Below, piece after piece: positions 10,362 to 20,713 of a DNA stretch of 64,000 bases; positions within the stretch are counted from its first letter, which is position 1; every line of letters starts with the position of its first letter. The notes under the pieces were generated by a model, which searched no databases, was not told the DNA's origin, and saw nothing but the letters and a program-made list of their open reading frames with translations. The position numbers and the translations under genes were made by a program. The stretch spans positions 85,364,156 to 85,428,155 of the forward strand of contig CM028379.1 of NCBI GenBank assembly GCA_013146195.2, in the 5' to 3' direction. The DNA comes from Codonopsis lanceolata. Lineage: Eukaryota > Streptophyta > Magnoliopsida > Asterales > Campanulaceae.

Positions 10362-11243
10362 ATGCGTATGGAAGAGTTGAAGAGATTACATGATAATCTC
10401 TCTGATGAGGAACTTTCAAAGAAGCATTCAGAAACTTTTTGTGATTGGTTTACGGATAAGGTTTTTTTAACTCTTTGTTGTGTTTCATTACACATTACGA
10501 TAGTTTACTTGTTCAAGAATATAATAAATATATTATTGTTTAAAAAACATGTACATGTTAAACTGGAAATGGCTACAGGAAAAGTTTCAGAAACAATAAA
10601 GTGGCTATCATATTGGCCTAGAAAGCAAGCACTCTCCTACTCAGGTTTTATTATAAATGGTCGTCGGTTTCGCACGAAGGCGACTGAAAAGTCCACGCAA
10701 AATAGTGGTGTTTCACTCGAAGCAACTACAATACGTAGATCTGCGTCAAATGACAATGAACAATCTACTAGTAGTATAATAGGTCACTATGGGATCTTGC
10801 GTGACATTATTGTGTTGGACTATCTTCTTTTTCAAATTCCTTTATTTAAGTGCGACTGGGCGAATATTTATCGTGGAGTGAAGGTTGAAGATGGATTTAC
10901 TTTAGTCAACTTTGATCAATTTCAAGATCAATTTAAAGGAGATCCTTTTATATTAGCAACACAAGCCTCCCAAGTGTTTTATTGGAGAGAAAACAAATCA
11001 TCTAATTGGCAAGTTGTAGTGAGGCCACCACCAAGAGGCTACGATGATTTCGAAATCTATAATGAGGATCACGATGAGGATGATGAATCATCTTATAACC
11101 CACAAAATGCAACTTTGCTTGATAGAACCATGGACGACCAAGATGGTGGTTACGTAAGAGTGGGTTGTGACAACATATTGGTAAAAATAATGAATATTTC
11201 TTCTATTATTATTATATGGTATTTTTTACATGAGTTGATATGA
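10362..11243 (+). pseudogene. CACTA TNPD-like transposase, C-terminal DUF4216 region
   Basis: An 880-bp open frame includes an apparent unspliced intron near 10460-10570, then KWLSYWPRKQALSYSGFIINGRRFRTKATE and, after a linker, YGILRDIIVLDY and FKCDWANIYRGVKVEDGFTLVNFDQ followed by LATQASQVFYW. This is the DUF4216 pattern that ends plant CACTA transposases. A very acidic tail (NEDHDEDDESS) follows. It lies directly downstream of the DUF4218 part and upstream of the TNPA-like gene. Confidence 0.85.
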
Positions 11244-11499
11244 CATATTGGTTAAAATTCTTTCATCTCTATAATGTTTTCATTTTAATGAGTATAATGT
11301 TTATATTACTCGATGTATGTACATTATTTAATCCATGGAAATTTTTATGAATTAACAGGTGGATCCTTAGATAAGTTCCTAGACTTATCATCGATATGGC
11401 TAATGGACAAGAAGAGGTAAGACTTGACTAAGATTTTATATCATGCTATCTATCTTTATATATATGTGTGTGTCCTATCTCAATAATTGATAATGAACT

Positions 11500-13550
11500 A
11501 TGCAGACTTCAAAACAAGGGAAGAAGCGGTCTAAAAAGTTCAATTTAGCGGCCATATCGATTTCTCAACAGCATGGATCTGAATCCATTAGGATCTCTAA
11601 AAGAGATTCTAATCCCTCTCCCGACCAAAATTGTTCTATGCAAAGAATACCTTCTCATTTGCCTTCTACATCTAACGAAGTGCCTGATCATCATCCCAAT
11701 GAAGAAGAGGAAATTACAAAAAAAAAAAGGAAAAGAGGAAAAACAAAGATGAGAAAAGTGAGTGCAAAAGCTAATACTTGAGTTGAGGTGGAATTTAATG
11801 AAAGAGGACAACCGATAGGCATAAATTCTGAAAAGTTATCGTCGTACTTGGGTTCATTGTCACGCGAACTTGTACCCATTAATATTGATGATTGGAGGAA
11901 AGTTGATGAGAAGAAGAAGAATGATTTGTGGACATGTGTTCAGGTATTAATTATATAAAACACATTGTTTAAGAGACTTGTTTGATTGATTTGTGGACAT
12001 GTGTTAAGGTATTAATTATATAGCTAGCTCAAGTTCAAACATAACTTTTCATGTGCACATGTTATATATCTAATGTGCTTTTTTTACAGACAAGGTTTAA
12101 GGTCGATGACACCTTCAAGAAGCTTATTCTTCAATTAATGGGTACTCGTTGGAGGGAGTCTAAGTCTAGACTGATAGCATCACTACGAGATGCCTCAAAA
12201 CTCCCAAATAAGGAGGCGTTGTATGCTAGTCTTAAACCAGATAATATAAGTTCTCTTGAAGACTGGAACAATTTTATAGAAAAAAAGCTATCAGATGAGT
12301 TTGAGGTACGTTGTAAGTTTTTATTTAAGGATTTTGGTAAGGTATGTTTTGTTTACAATTGAATTTTGGTGTAGGAGAAAAGCAAAATGTTCAAGCAGAT
12401 GAGGGGAAAAATCAAGCCCCACACACGATGAGTCGGAAGGGGTATGCCCGACTAGAAGACGAGATGGTAACTTTCTATGAACCTACTAACATACTACTAA
12501 CATATTTTACCTCTTTAAATTGAATAGGCTCCGTAGTAAACAGTTGTTCCTAAAAATTTTAGGAGGCTTTTATGATGTTTCTCATCTTTTTTCCCCCTCT
12601 TTAATTTTCTTTAGCATTTTTGTCGATTTTTATGAACCTACTAACATACAACCTATTTAGAAAAAGGAGAATCCAGATAATTAAAGTTGTACTGAGAGAG
12701 GATGTTTGGTGTAAATCTCACACAAAAAAGAATGGGGATCTACCAACTAATTTTGTCGCTGATTGTGTGGTAAGAGCACCTTTTTATTAATGATCTATTT
12801 CACAGTTGTGTTTGACTATTTTATATCTTATTAGTCTATTGTTTATAAATTTTCTAGACTAAAATTAAAGAATTCAATTCCTCGCAAACCTCTCCTAGGA
12901 GTTCACCTATAACCTATAATGATGATGCGCTTTCTCATGCACTCGGACCCGAACGGAATGGAAGAGTGAGAGGGATGGGATTTGGTATTACACCTTCTCA
13001 AGTTGGTATCCACATGAATAGCAAAATGAAAGCACATGTATTTGAGAAAGAGATGTCTGAAATGAAGAAAGAAATAGCAAACCTAAAAAATCTATTAATG
13101 GAGGCAAGTATTCTACAATAAAGCACATTGTTTAAGAGACTTTTTAAAATTTTCACTTACATGTTTATTTGTGCTTGTCCACAGACTATCGCTTCAAAGG
13201 GTAACGGTAATGGAAACACACCCTCTCCTCGCTCACAAAATGGTAGCTCTCATGTTGTGGGTAGTACCAATTTAAATGCAAGAAATGAAAGAGTTAATGG
13301 CGATGTCGGTAGAAAATGCAAGCTAATTTCTTGGCAAAAGACGGTTGTTGCTAAGGGTGAAATAGCATCTATGGATCCTAATGATGTGGCACACAATGTT
13401 CCTCTCGGAAATGATGTTTGGAAAGTTTGGGTTAATGTGCCTTTAGATCCTAAGGCTCCATTATGGAGGTCTAACTCATTCATGTCAGTGATCGAGGACG
13501 CAGTTGGGAGTACCGTTGCATGGCATAAGGATTTCATAACTTTAGATTAA
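11500..13550 (+). pseudogene. CACTA TNPA-like protein (plant Ptta/En/Spm transposase family)
   Basis: The second CACTA protein would bind the subterminal repeats. Segments separated by introns are readable: a basic N-terminus with KKKRKRGKTKMRK (about 11710-11770), FNERGQPIGINSEKLSSYLG and LVPINIDDWRKVDEKKKNDLW (11790-11942), RFKVDDTFKKLILQLMGTRWRESKSRLIASLRD (12090-12200), a short exon with HTRMSRKGYARLEDEM (about 12420-12465), SHALGPERNGRVRGMGFGITPSQV (about 12930-13000), a coiled-coil stretch KEMSEMKKEIANLKNLLMEA, and a last exon ending WRSNSFMSVIEDAVGSTVAWHKDFITLD and a stop at 13550. The gene is read from splice-like pieces; a TGA near 11781 falls between two conserved segments, so at least one break is likely. 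Confidence 0.8.
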
Positions 13551-13909
13551 TCCTGGTTTAGTATATGTATATATGCCTCTTGTTTAGTATATACTGCTCT
13601 TGTTGTTATGCATATTTTGGACAGGGACTTTTATTAATTGCTTTGCTTTGACTATTTTATATAATTGCAGTTTAGGGACTGATGCACATCTTAGGTTACT
13701 AACCCCTTTTTAACTCCGCCAATGCAGTTGCTATATATAGCATTGCATTGCCGGTCCCAAGCCCGGATAAAGGAGGAGGGGAAAGAAGTTAACTTAACTG
13801 CATGCATGCTGATTTGTCATTTAAGCCATTTGTTCTGTTTTGGTATTTCTTGAATGATTTCATGTAAAAACTTACTGTTATGAGTTTGTGCACTGGTCAA
13901 AATTTGCAG
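13551..13909. other. Spacer between TNPA-like gene and first captured gene fragment
   Basis: There is no coding sequence. Around 13748-13780 the sequence CCGGTCCCAAGCCCGGATAA followed by AGGAGGAGG resembles a leader found near plant RTE-type LINEs; no LINE coding sequence follows. This is a weak recognition from memory. Confidence 0.3.
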
Positions 13910-14336
13910 TTAAGCCCTGGCGATTCTGTTATGGATGTGAGACAGTTTCTTCTTGATGCTCCAGAAACCTGTTTCTTTACGTGCTATGACTTATTACTGC
14001 ACACAAAAGCTGGTTCAGTGCATCATCTGGAGGATTATCATGAAATTTCTGAAGTTGCTGACATTACTACTGGTGACTGCTCCTTGGAGATGGTTGCTGG
14101 TATACTGATTTTCTCTCTCTAGTATTTTTTGCTATTGATGCGATTCAATAAAGGGCAAGTGGTTGTATTGCTTACTGCAACCTGCAAAAATTGATTGGTA
14201 CTCTTTTGCCTGCTCAATGTATTGCAGTAAATGTTAAATGGAATTAATATTGTTGGTTCTGACTTCTACAATAAATTGGCGCAGCTTTATACGATGATAG
14301 ATCTATCAGGGCTCATGTTTACCGTACAAGAGAATA
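13910..14336 (+). pseudogene. FMT: Two exons of a CLU/FRIENDLY (clustered mitochondria) gene
   Basis: Exon 13910-14099 (after a TTTGCAG acceptor, ending in a GT donor) encodes LSPGDSVMDVRQFLLDAPET through HLEDYHEISEVADITTGDCS and LEMVA. The next exon starts at 14285 after GCAG and continues in phase as LYDDRSIRAHVYRTRE. Together they match the N-terminal region of the plant CLU protein FRIENDLY, which controls mitochondrial distribution and fusion in the cytosol. All other parts of this very large protein are missing, and the second exon dissolves into a CTCT/CACA simple repeat at about 14337. Splice phase is preserved across the intron, so the fragment was copied with its intron. It lies inside the CACTA element, on the transposase strand. 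Confidence 0.8.
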
Positions 14337-14940
14337 CTATCTCTCTCTCACACACACCATACACACAGACACACCTTTTCATAACTTCAAATTCCATGCG
14401 TATATGTTTATATATTTATTTGTGTGTATTCAATTTTAGCTTAATCGTGTTCGAATTGTGCAGGAATCGTACTCAACTTCATCAATGAGGTAAATTTTAT
14501 GTTTAATCAAACTTCATATCTGTTCATTCATCTTGTTCATGTTTATTTCTCTTTCTAATGCTACTGGATTTATCCCCAGATATTTCAGATTTTGCTGTTT
14601 ACCTAGTCAATTGGTCTTAAACTAAGTATAACTGCAATTTGTAGTTTAATTTGTTTTAATTTTTACATTCTTCTTATGTTTATGTTGTCTTTTATAGGAT
14701 TTTGACTGTTGTCTTTGTTTCAGTGACTTCTGTTTGATCTTTCTGCTCCGCTCCCTTCCTCAGCAACATCTGTATTGATATCAGTGCCCTATTCTCAAAA
14801 CCTAAACCATCATTCCTAGTAGTTTTGCCCTCTCTTCTTCTATAACCTAAACGCAGCATATAAACATCTCTCTTACACAAAACTGAAAGCTTTTGTACCT
14901 CCTCTCCAATCAAGTTCGGGTCTGTTATTGATCGTTGGCA
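14337..14940. other. Spacer and probable 5' leader of the cap-methyltransferase fragment
   Basis: It starts with a CT/CA simple repeat (14337-14375), then AT-rich sequence. From about 14700 the plus strand is pyrimidine-rich and leads into an ATG at 14941, as a captured 5' UTR would. There is no ORF. Confidence 0.4.
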
Positions 14941-15737
14941 ATGAAGCGTGGTTATCAAGATTCCTCATCGTCAGCTTCTCTAGGACCACCTCAATCCAAA
15001 GTCAAATACAACCCAGAAGGTGATTATTCATCTATCAATATTTATGATTTCTGTTTCGATTACGTAGCAAATTTTACTCTGTTGAAGTACTGGACATAAG
15101 AGTTTTTAGAATTCACTGGTAAAAAAAATATATTTTGCCCCTATAGCTGAATTTGTGAGGCATCATTCTGATCAAAATCACTGAATTCTCCCCTGCTTGG
15201 GCACTAGGTGCCCTTTTTCTATTCTTAATCTCATCAACCAATTGAAATGTTGGTTTCTTTGAACTTTGTTCTCAGGCGATTCACAGTTTCTAGAGGACGA
15301 GAGTACAAAGTTTTTTGCCAGGAAAGTGGCAGACCATTATAGTGCAAGGACAAATCAAACCCTAGAAGAGCGAGAAGCTAGTCCTATTATCCATCTAAAG
15401 AAACTCAATAACTGGGTATGTTTCATTTCCCTACAGCTTCAAGTAGACTATGTGGATTCTGTTATTGCAAAACTAATCAAGTGTTTTTTTAAATAATCAT
15501 ATTCTTACTGGACAGATTAAAAGTGTTCTAATCCAACTTTATGCACATCGTGGGGATTCGGTTCTTGATCTTGCATGCGGCAAGGTAATTCTTTGGGCAG
15601 TAAGATGTAACCATTCTCTTAATTTATCATTAAGTTCAGTTTTGTTACTATTTCACTTTTACTAGGGTGGTGATCTAATCAAATGGGACAAGGCAAAAAT
15701 CGGATACTATGTTGGCATTGACATAGATGAAGGCTCG
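14941..15737 (+). pseudogene. First four exons of mRNA cap guanine-N7 methyltransferase
   Basis: The full-length enzyme transfers a methyl group from S-adenosylmethionine to the guanine of the mRNA cap in the nucleus. Exons at 14941-15019, 15276-15415, 15516-15584 and 15666-15737 all have AG/GT borders and join in one open frame of about 120 codons, starting MKRGYQDSSSSASLGPPQSK. Recognisable segments are FLEDESTKFFARKVADHYSA, NQTLEEREASPIIHLKKLNN, VLDLACGKGGDLIKWDKAKI (SAM-binding motif I, split between exons 3 and 4) and YYVGIDIDEGS. The remaining two thirds of the catalytic domain is absent: after 15737 the sequence is unrelated. It is therefore a truncated 5' capture with no disabling mutation in the retained part. 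It sits in the CACTA element on the transposase strand. Confidence 0.85.
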
Positions 15738-17333
15738 GTAAATCGACTAAACTTCAATGCTAGTGTCACTAATTTTTGAAGTGGGTTATTAGTTGATAAC
15801 TGGTCTGTTTAAATTTTCTTGATACTACTGCTGATAAGTTTCCTAGTCCATTTGTCACTACCAGTTTTTGCTTGCTCTATAAAGGTCATACTCCGGAGAA
15901 GTATGTTAATGAGTGTTCGGTTACTGTTAAAAAACACAGATTATTAGAATATTTTTTGATTATTTACTCCCATATCTTAGATGACAACTGTCCTTACCAC
16001 CCTAATCTTGTTTGCATTAGATTTTTGAGGGAAACAGAACTGATAACTGATGTAAATCAGTAAAATGCTGAATTGTTAAAATCTACCAATTCATCCCTCT
16101 TCCAAAATTAAATGTGATATTATTTCTTTGAGTGGATCATGAACCAATACAACTCTGGGTCACTAACATTTAGCCAATACAATCTAAAATTTGTTGAATT
16201 GCAAAATCTAATCCTTTATCGCCATATTTCTGTCATTTACTGTGAAGATAGCTTCAATACCGACTTACCAATAGCTATCCTTTCAGGGAATTACTTTATG
16301 ACGCTTCACAAGGTATAAGTGAACTTTTAAAACTGAAATTTTAGTAATAAATATAGCTTGATCAGTATAATCACTCATATAACAAGACTGCCATACAACC
16401 ATGCATGACATACCTTGGCATAGCTTCAGAAAGGGACTGAAGAAGCTCCGGAAGAACTCCCCGAGCACTCATCACTCACCAATATGCCTTCCTTATAATG
16501 GTGGTACTCCATCCGTCCGAAAAAAGAGTTGCATTTGAGAAGTAAAACTTTTACTTTCACTTATCAAAATAAAAATAAAAATTTCGTTTACTTCTTTTAT
16601 TTTACTTAAATTGCATAAAAGTTGTATCCCTTTCTTGTGACGCGATAGTAAAACATCATAGTTTCGAAAAATAAAGAAAAATAATTTGATTGCAGTTTTC
16701 TGCTAAAGTGTGCTACTATTGTGGGTTGTTTTTAAAATTATTAATTTTTGGTTAACGCTTCATATATTTTTCCATGCATAGAATTTGTAGTGTCACATTA
16801 GTTCACCTTGATCAATTAGGATATTAGTGTCTAATTTAGTGTTGTGCAGTTGTGCTTCTTTCCCCTGTATTTGCTCAATGACAGTGACTCGTTTAATCTG
16901 AATACCAGGTTAATTAGTATCTCCTGGAATAGAAAGCTTTGCTGAAATCAAAACATAGGTTACCTTATTTATTCTACCATTTAGGATGCATCAAATAGAG
17001 CATGAATCCCTATTTTGCATTCAAGAAAATGAATTTATCGATATGGTGTTTTATTTTGAATTGAATTGCACAATAAGGAAAGGCTATGTCAACTAAACTT
17101 GATAGTCTTGCCGGCCTCAGTTAGCAATGAGCTAATGTGCCTCAGGATCCTAGATATAATATGTAAATTTTTACTTCGATTTGTAGTACTGTTATTTTTG
17201 CATCAATTAAGCAGTGCAAGAGTATGATGCTTAACAGTTTTGCTCAATCCCGGACCAGGGAGTAGCTATCAATATCAGCAGACCTGATAATTCTGTTTCT
17301 CATCATCTTTTTTTCCCTATTATTTCTATCCAG
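15738..17333. other. AT-rich spacer with a Stowaway-like MITE terminus
   Basis: No gene is recognised. At 16505-16519 the sequence TACTCCATCCGTCCG, followed by AAAAAAGAG, resembles the TA plus CTCCCTCCGTCC end of Stowaway (Tc1/mariner) MITEs, but no matching inverted end was found within 600 bp, so at most one end remains. A minus-strand open stretch near 16424-16468 ends in a GT donor-like site but has no acceptor that I can support. Confidence 0.4.
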
Positions 17334-18237
17334 CAAAATAGACCATTGAATTCTCAAGTTGTCGCTGATTTTTTGCAAAAATTCAACCTCAAAAAGACTG
17401 CAATACAGAAGGCACTTGATACCCTAGCAGATAGTGGGCGTATATCATTCAAGGAATATGGCAAGCAGAAAATTTACCTTGCTCGGCAAGATCAATTTGA
17501 CATACCAAACAGCGAAGAGCTTAATCAGACGAAGGAAGAAAATGCCAAACTACAAAAAAAGCTGGACGAACAAAGGAAAGCTGTTAGTGAAGTTGAAGGA
17601 GGTACATTTTGATTTTAGAACCTTCTTGTATTACCCTTTTGGATGTGGTAGCTTCAGTATTCCTACTTGGGGAATTTTCAGTGGTTATACTTGATATATT
17701 TTTTGTTACAGAGATAATATCGCTGTAGTCAAATTTGACACTGGAAGAAATATGTGCCAATGATGTTAAACTGAGAAAGGAGGTACGGACATCGAACCAC
17801 GTGATTTACCTTCTAACATTGGTCTAAACTCACCTCCATAAGTTAGGGAAAAGAATCATGGTTGTTCATTTGTAATCAGGTTGAGGATAAATTGACTAAA
17901 TTGCGAGGAGGAGTCACTCTGGTAAGCCCAGTAGAGTGAAAAGCTGTTGAAAAAATATATTCAGAAACTATAAGTCAATGGAGAAGGCGTAGGAGGATGT
18001 TCAAGGATGTCTGGGATGCTATAACAGAGAACTCACCCAAGAATCTCAAAGAATTCAAGTTGTTTTATCAGTAGAAGCTAAATATGTGTTAATATTTGGT
18101 CTTGCGATACTTTATCTCATAGGCATTCACTCTTACAGGAAGAGCTTGGAATCGAATACGATGAAGATGTTGGTGTGAGTTTGCAGTCTTTCTCTGATCT
18201 GTTGCAGCACGGAAATAAGCGTGCAAGGAACCACTAG
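17334..18237 (+). pseudogene. HOP2: HOP2 (homologous-pairing protein 2, TBPIP family), 3' portion
   Basis: HOP2 acts with MND1 in meiotic nuclei to help RAD51/DMC1 strand invasion. Four exons are visible: 17334-17601 (winged-helix and start of the coiled coil, FLQKFNLKKTAIQKALDTLA, FKEYGKQKIYLARQDQF), 17714-17782, 17880-18059 (RRRRRMFKDVWDAITENSPK) and 18139-18237 (EELGIEYDEDVGVSLQSFSD, ending ARNH and a stop). An in-frame TAG at 17728-17730 replaces the expected Gln codon and a TGA at 17937-17939 replaces an Arg codon; both fit C-to-T changes. The third exon also ends without a GT donor (AAG followed by TTG). The 5' exon or exons are missing. It is clearly a pseudogene, carried in the CACTA element. 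Confidence 0.92.
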
Positions 18238-19075
18238 CTTCCCTGCTGAAGTGTTGCACAATCCCGAAGTTTAGGCAGATAGGTTGCTTGGTTATCTCAT
18301 AGAGGTAAATTTGATTAATATATGTAAGTGGATGATATTTGGTTCAAAAGTTATGGCCTTAATGTCAGAAAATGCGCCCTTTGTTTGTGTTGATGGGGTC
18401 CATTTGTTTGTAGATGGCACATTCACTTTATACATCATGTGTCAGTTCTGTAAAGATTTAACCAGGCCTAGCTGTAGGTCAAATGCCAAGCATGATGTTC
18501 CATGGGAAAGTACAAGGGAGGGAAGGGTAGATAATATTAACCCTTCAGCATTTCTTCAAACCATCCATTATAAAGAGCAATGGTGCATACAACCTAAAAA
18601 ATTACCAAGTTCAATGGGATGAGCCGCTCATAGTATGACCTAGACAATGCATAGTGTAATCCCATTGGGATGGTGGACGATGCAGAGTGTAAACCCACCA
18701 GGATGGTGGAAAATGCAGAGCGTGAAACCATTAGGTTTGTTGTCACGATTGAAAATTCTCTTCCTTTCCACTAGATACACCGAAGCAGATATGAACTTAA
18801 CAATCAAAGGCATGCCTTTAACCAACCTTAGGCCTCTTGATCTTAGTTTGCACTTTAGAAGTTATTAAGGGACTTGATAATTAGAATATAATGAGTTATG
18901 CCACACTGTGAAAGTAGAGCAGTGTGGCATGAGTTATTATGGGAAGTCCACCTTGTTATGGACATTCTTTTTCCTCTTATTTCGGTTTTTGGGTATTAAT
19001 TACATCATTCCATCTTCACATGCAGGCTTCCTACTTCTCATACTTTGTCTAATTTCTCGACAATTTTTTTTGTAG
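18238..19075. repeat. Spacer with a 33-bp triple repeat and an 11-bp-stem hairpin
   Basis: There is no gene. Three imperfect 33-bp units begin at 18647, 18680 and 18713 (each ATGCA-AG-GT, then GGATGGTGGA in the first two). At 18898-18930 ATGCCACACTG and CAGTGTGGCAT form a perfect 11-bp inverted repeat around an 11-base loop. The part next to 18237 may be HOP2 3' UTR. Confidence 0.6.
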
Positions 19076-19893
19076 CAATGGTACGTTCAATATCCAAATG
19101 AGGGTCCATGGTACGAACTACTGGTCATTCCTTTACGGTTTGAGCTTCTTTGTTCCATCATGATACCTATATCTATAAAGGTAAGCACTTATCTGCTCTA
19201 TTACTAATTAACTTGGCGTAGATAATGTTGTTTGACATATATGAGTCCTAAACTAAGTTACTCAGCCCAAATTATCGTTTGCCTTATATTATAGCATAAA
19301 ACTTTGAATAGGATAAATAGCTATTTAAGATAGCAGACATGAAGCTGTAATGTTGATTCTTAAGGAGTTTGTAAACAGAGTATATGAGGGGAAACTCCAT
19401 TGCTGAAGGAAGTTGGGTTTTGCATTTATCACTTGTAGTCTGAGCTTTCAGAATAAATTTTGCTTAGGCAAGCATCTTCTGTGATGGCCATAGAGATGAC
19501 CTATGGCAAACATGACTTATCCTTGATGTTTGAAATGCCAAAAAGGATGTGGTATTGTGGTTTTGAATGTGAAGGACTAATTTCTATAGTTTAAAGTCTT
19601 GTGCTTCTCTGTGGCAGGTGTCTTTGGATCTTGTTAAAAGCTTGTATACGAAGTTTATTGATTGGGATAATGAGATGGTTGACCTAGAAACCAACACTCC
19701 CTCACATGCAGCTAAGTAAGAAAACTGAAGTTCATCTATGACTTTGTGTTGACATGGGTATCTGATATTGCTTATCTTCTTACAATGTCCTTATATTTTT
19801 TAATGGCAGCACAGCAATAAGTGAAGATCTGGGGCAAGTTGAGTACATAATGATTGATAAAACTGGGACACTTAGTGAAAATAAGATGATATT
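19076..19893 (+). pseudogene. ALA2: Three exons of phospholipid-transporting P4-ATPase ALA2
   Basis: ALA2 is a flippase that moves phospholipids across endomembranes. Exons 19076-19180 (WYELLVIPLRFELLCSIMIP), 19618-19715 (VSLDLVKSLYTKFIDWDNEM) and 19810 to about 19893 (AISEDLGQVEYIMIDKTGTL, then SENKMI) have AG/GT borders and keep phase (codon split AA|C between the last two). They cover the last part of the second transmembrane module and the phosphorylation site; the catalytic Asp in DKTGT is retained, preceded by Ile where the family usually has Thr. Everything before and after is absent, and the frame ends in unrelated sequence. This is a short captured fragment in the CACTA element, same strand as the transposase. 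Confidence 0.88.
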
Positions 19894-20265
19894 ATGTGAA
19901 AGTAGTATTTTACTTATGCCATACTGCTCTACCTAATCTGTGCATGAGATTTGTCTTCATTATTTTTTGTCTCTCTCTTTGCATGTTGTTCTTAGAGTAC
20001 TGATGCAGTTAAAATCGATCATCATCATATTCTTATGGGAGCCGTATACAAAAATTGATTCTGCTTCCCTAATTCCCTTTCTCCCAAATATATACAACTA
20101 TAACATGCTGTATATATAAACTTCATCCAAGAGAGAAACTGGATGTAGGTGGGAGGAGAATTAAATGTATATTATTATTTGCAATGGTTTGTGGGTGGGA
20201 GCAGAATTGGATGTAGGTGGGAGGAGAATTAAATGTATATTATTTTTTTTAAAAAAATAAAATTC
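19894..20265. repeat. Spacer with a 68-bp-spaced direct repeat
   Basis: GGATGTAGGTGGGAGGAGAA followed by TTAAATGTATATTATT occurs at 20141 and again at 20209, separated by a related GTGGGTGGGAGCAGAATT stretch, so this is a partial tandem duplication. There is no coding content. Confidence 0.6.
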
Positions 20266-20713
20266 ACAACGTTTTAAAAAAAAACGTTGTAATATATCTA
20301 TTACAACGTTTTTATAAAAAACGTTGTAAATGATATATTACAACGTTTTTTTTAAGAAACATTGTAGTATATAATTCACAACGTTTTTTTATAGAAACGT
20401 TGTAAAATCACTTTTTCACAACATTTTTATCCAAACGTTGTTATATAAATTTACAACGTTTTTAACTAGAACGTTGTCTTATATTTATTACAACGTTTTT
20501 AGAAAACGTTGTGAAATGTTTTTTACAACGTTTTAAAAATGTTGTCTAACAGTTTTGGGGACAATATGGGAGGACAAAGACAATGTTTTTTGCAACGTTT
20601 TCAAAAACGTTGTGAAATTAAATGACCTATTACAACGTTACATATAACAACATTTTACAAAACGTTGCGAACACCCTTTTACAACGTTGTAAAAGCCCAT
20701 TTTTGTTGTAGTG
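20266..20713. repeat. CACTA subterminal repeat array and right terminal inverted repeat
   Basis: More than twenty copies of ACAACGTT or its complement AACGTTGT, some with one change, mostly occur as facing pairs separated by A/T-rich loops of 4-15 bases; many pairs could fold into short hairpins. The array ends in a terminus that reads, from the outside inward, CACTACAACAAAAATGGG. Subterminal arrays of this kind are the binding sites for TNPA-type proteins in CACTA elements. The flanking base triplet TCG (20714-20716) would be one copy of the 3-bp target duplication; the other copy is outside the assembled left end. Confidence 0.92.

Larger units (their letters stand above)
4074..20713 (+). 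mobile_element. Large CACTA (En/Spm) transposon carrying host gene fragments; left end not seen
   Basis: The right terminus is visible: reading inward it begins CACTACAACAAAAATGGG (complement of the bases ending at 20713), and a 448-bp array of ACAACGTT inverted repeats lies just inside it. TNPD-like (7640-11243) and TNPA-like (11500-13550) coding regions lie on the plus strand, the usual CACTA layout. Between TNPA and the right end are exons of four unrelated host genes. The left terminus is not visible between 4074 and 7640; it is in or beyond the N gap. The right end abuts Tat-2 integrase sequence. The uninterrupted Tat-1 sequence at 1798-1812 shows the empty site, with TCG as the expected 3-bp target duplication. 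Treating everything back to 4074 as part of the element is an inference. Confidence 0.75.

Noticed and set aside
16283..16468. Possible captured minus-strand exon (GVLPELLQSLSEAMPR before a GT)
   Set aside because: There is a donor-like site but no convincing acceptor or second exon, and no family was recognised.
16505..16519. Complete Stowaway MITE
   Set aside because: Only one end-like sequence (TACTCCATCCGTCCG) was found; no matching inverted end within the next 600 bp.
17334..18237. Functional HOP2 gene
   Set aside because: Two in-frame stops, a lost splice donor and missing 5' exon(s), plus its position inside a CACTA element, make it a pseudogene fragment.
20266..20713. CRISPR-like or satellite array
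   Set aside because: The repeats are short octamers in facing orientation with variable spacing, next to a CACTA terminus in a plant genome; they are transposon subterminal repeats.
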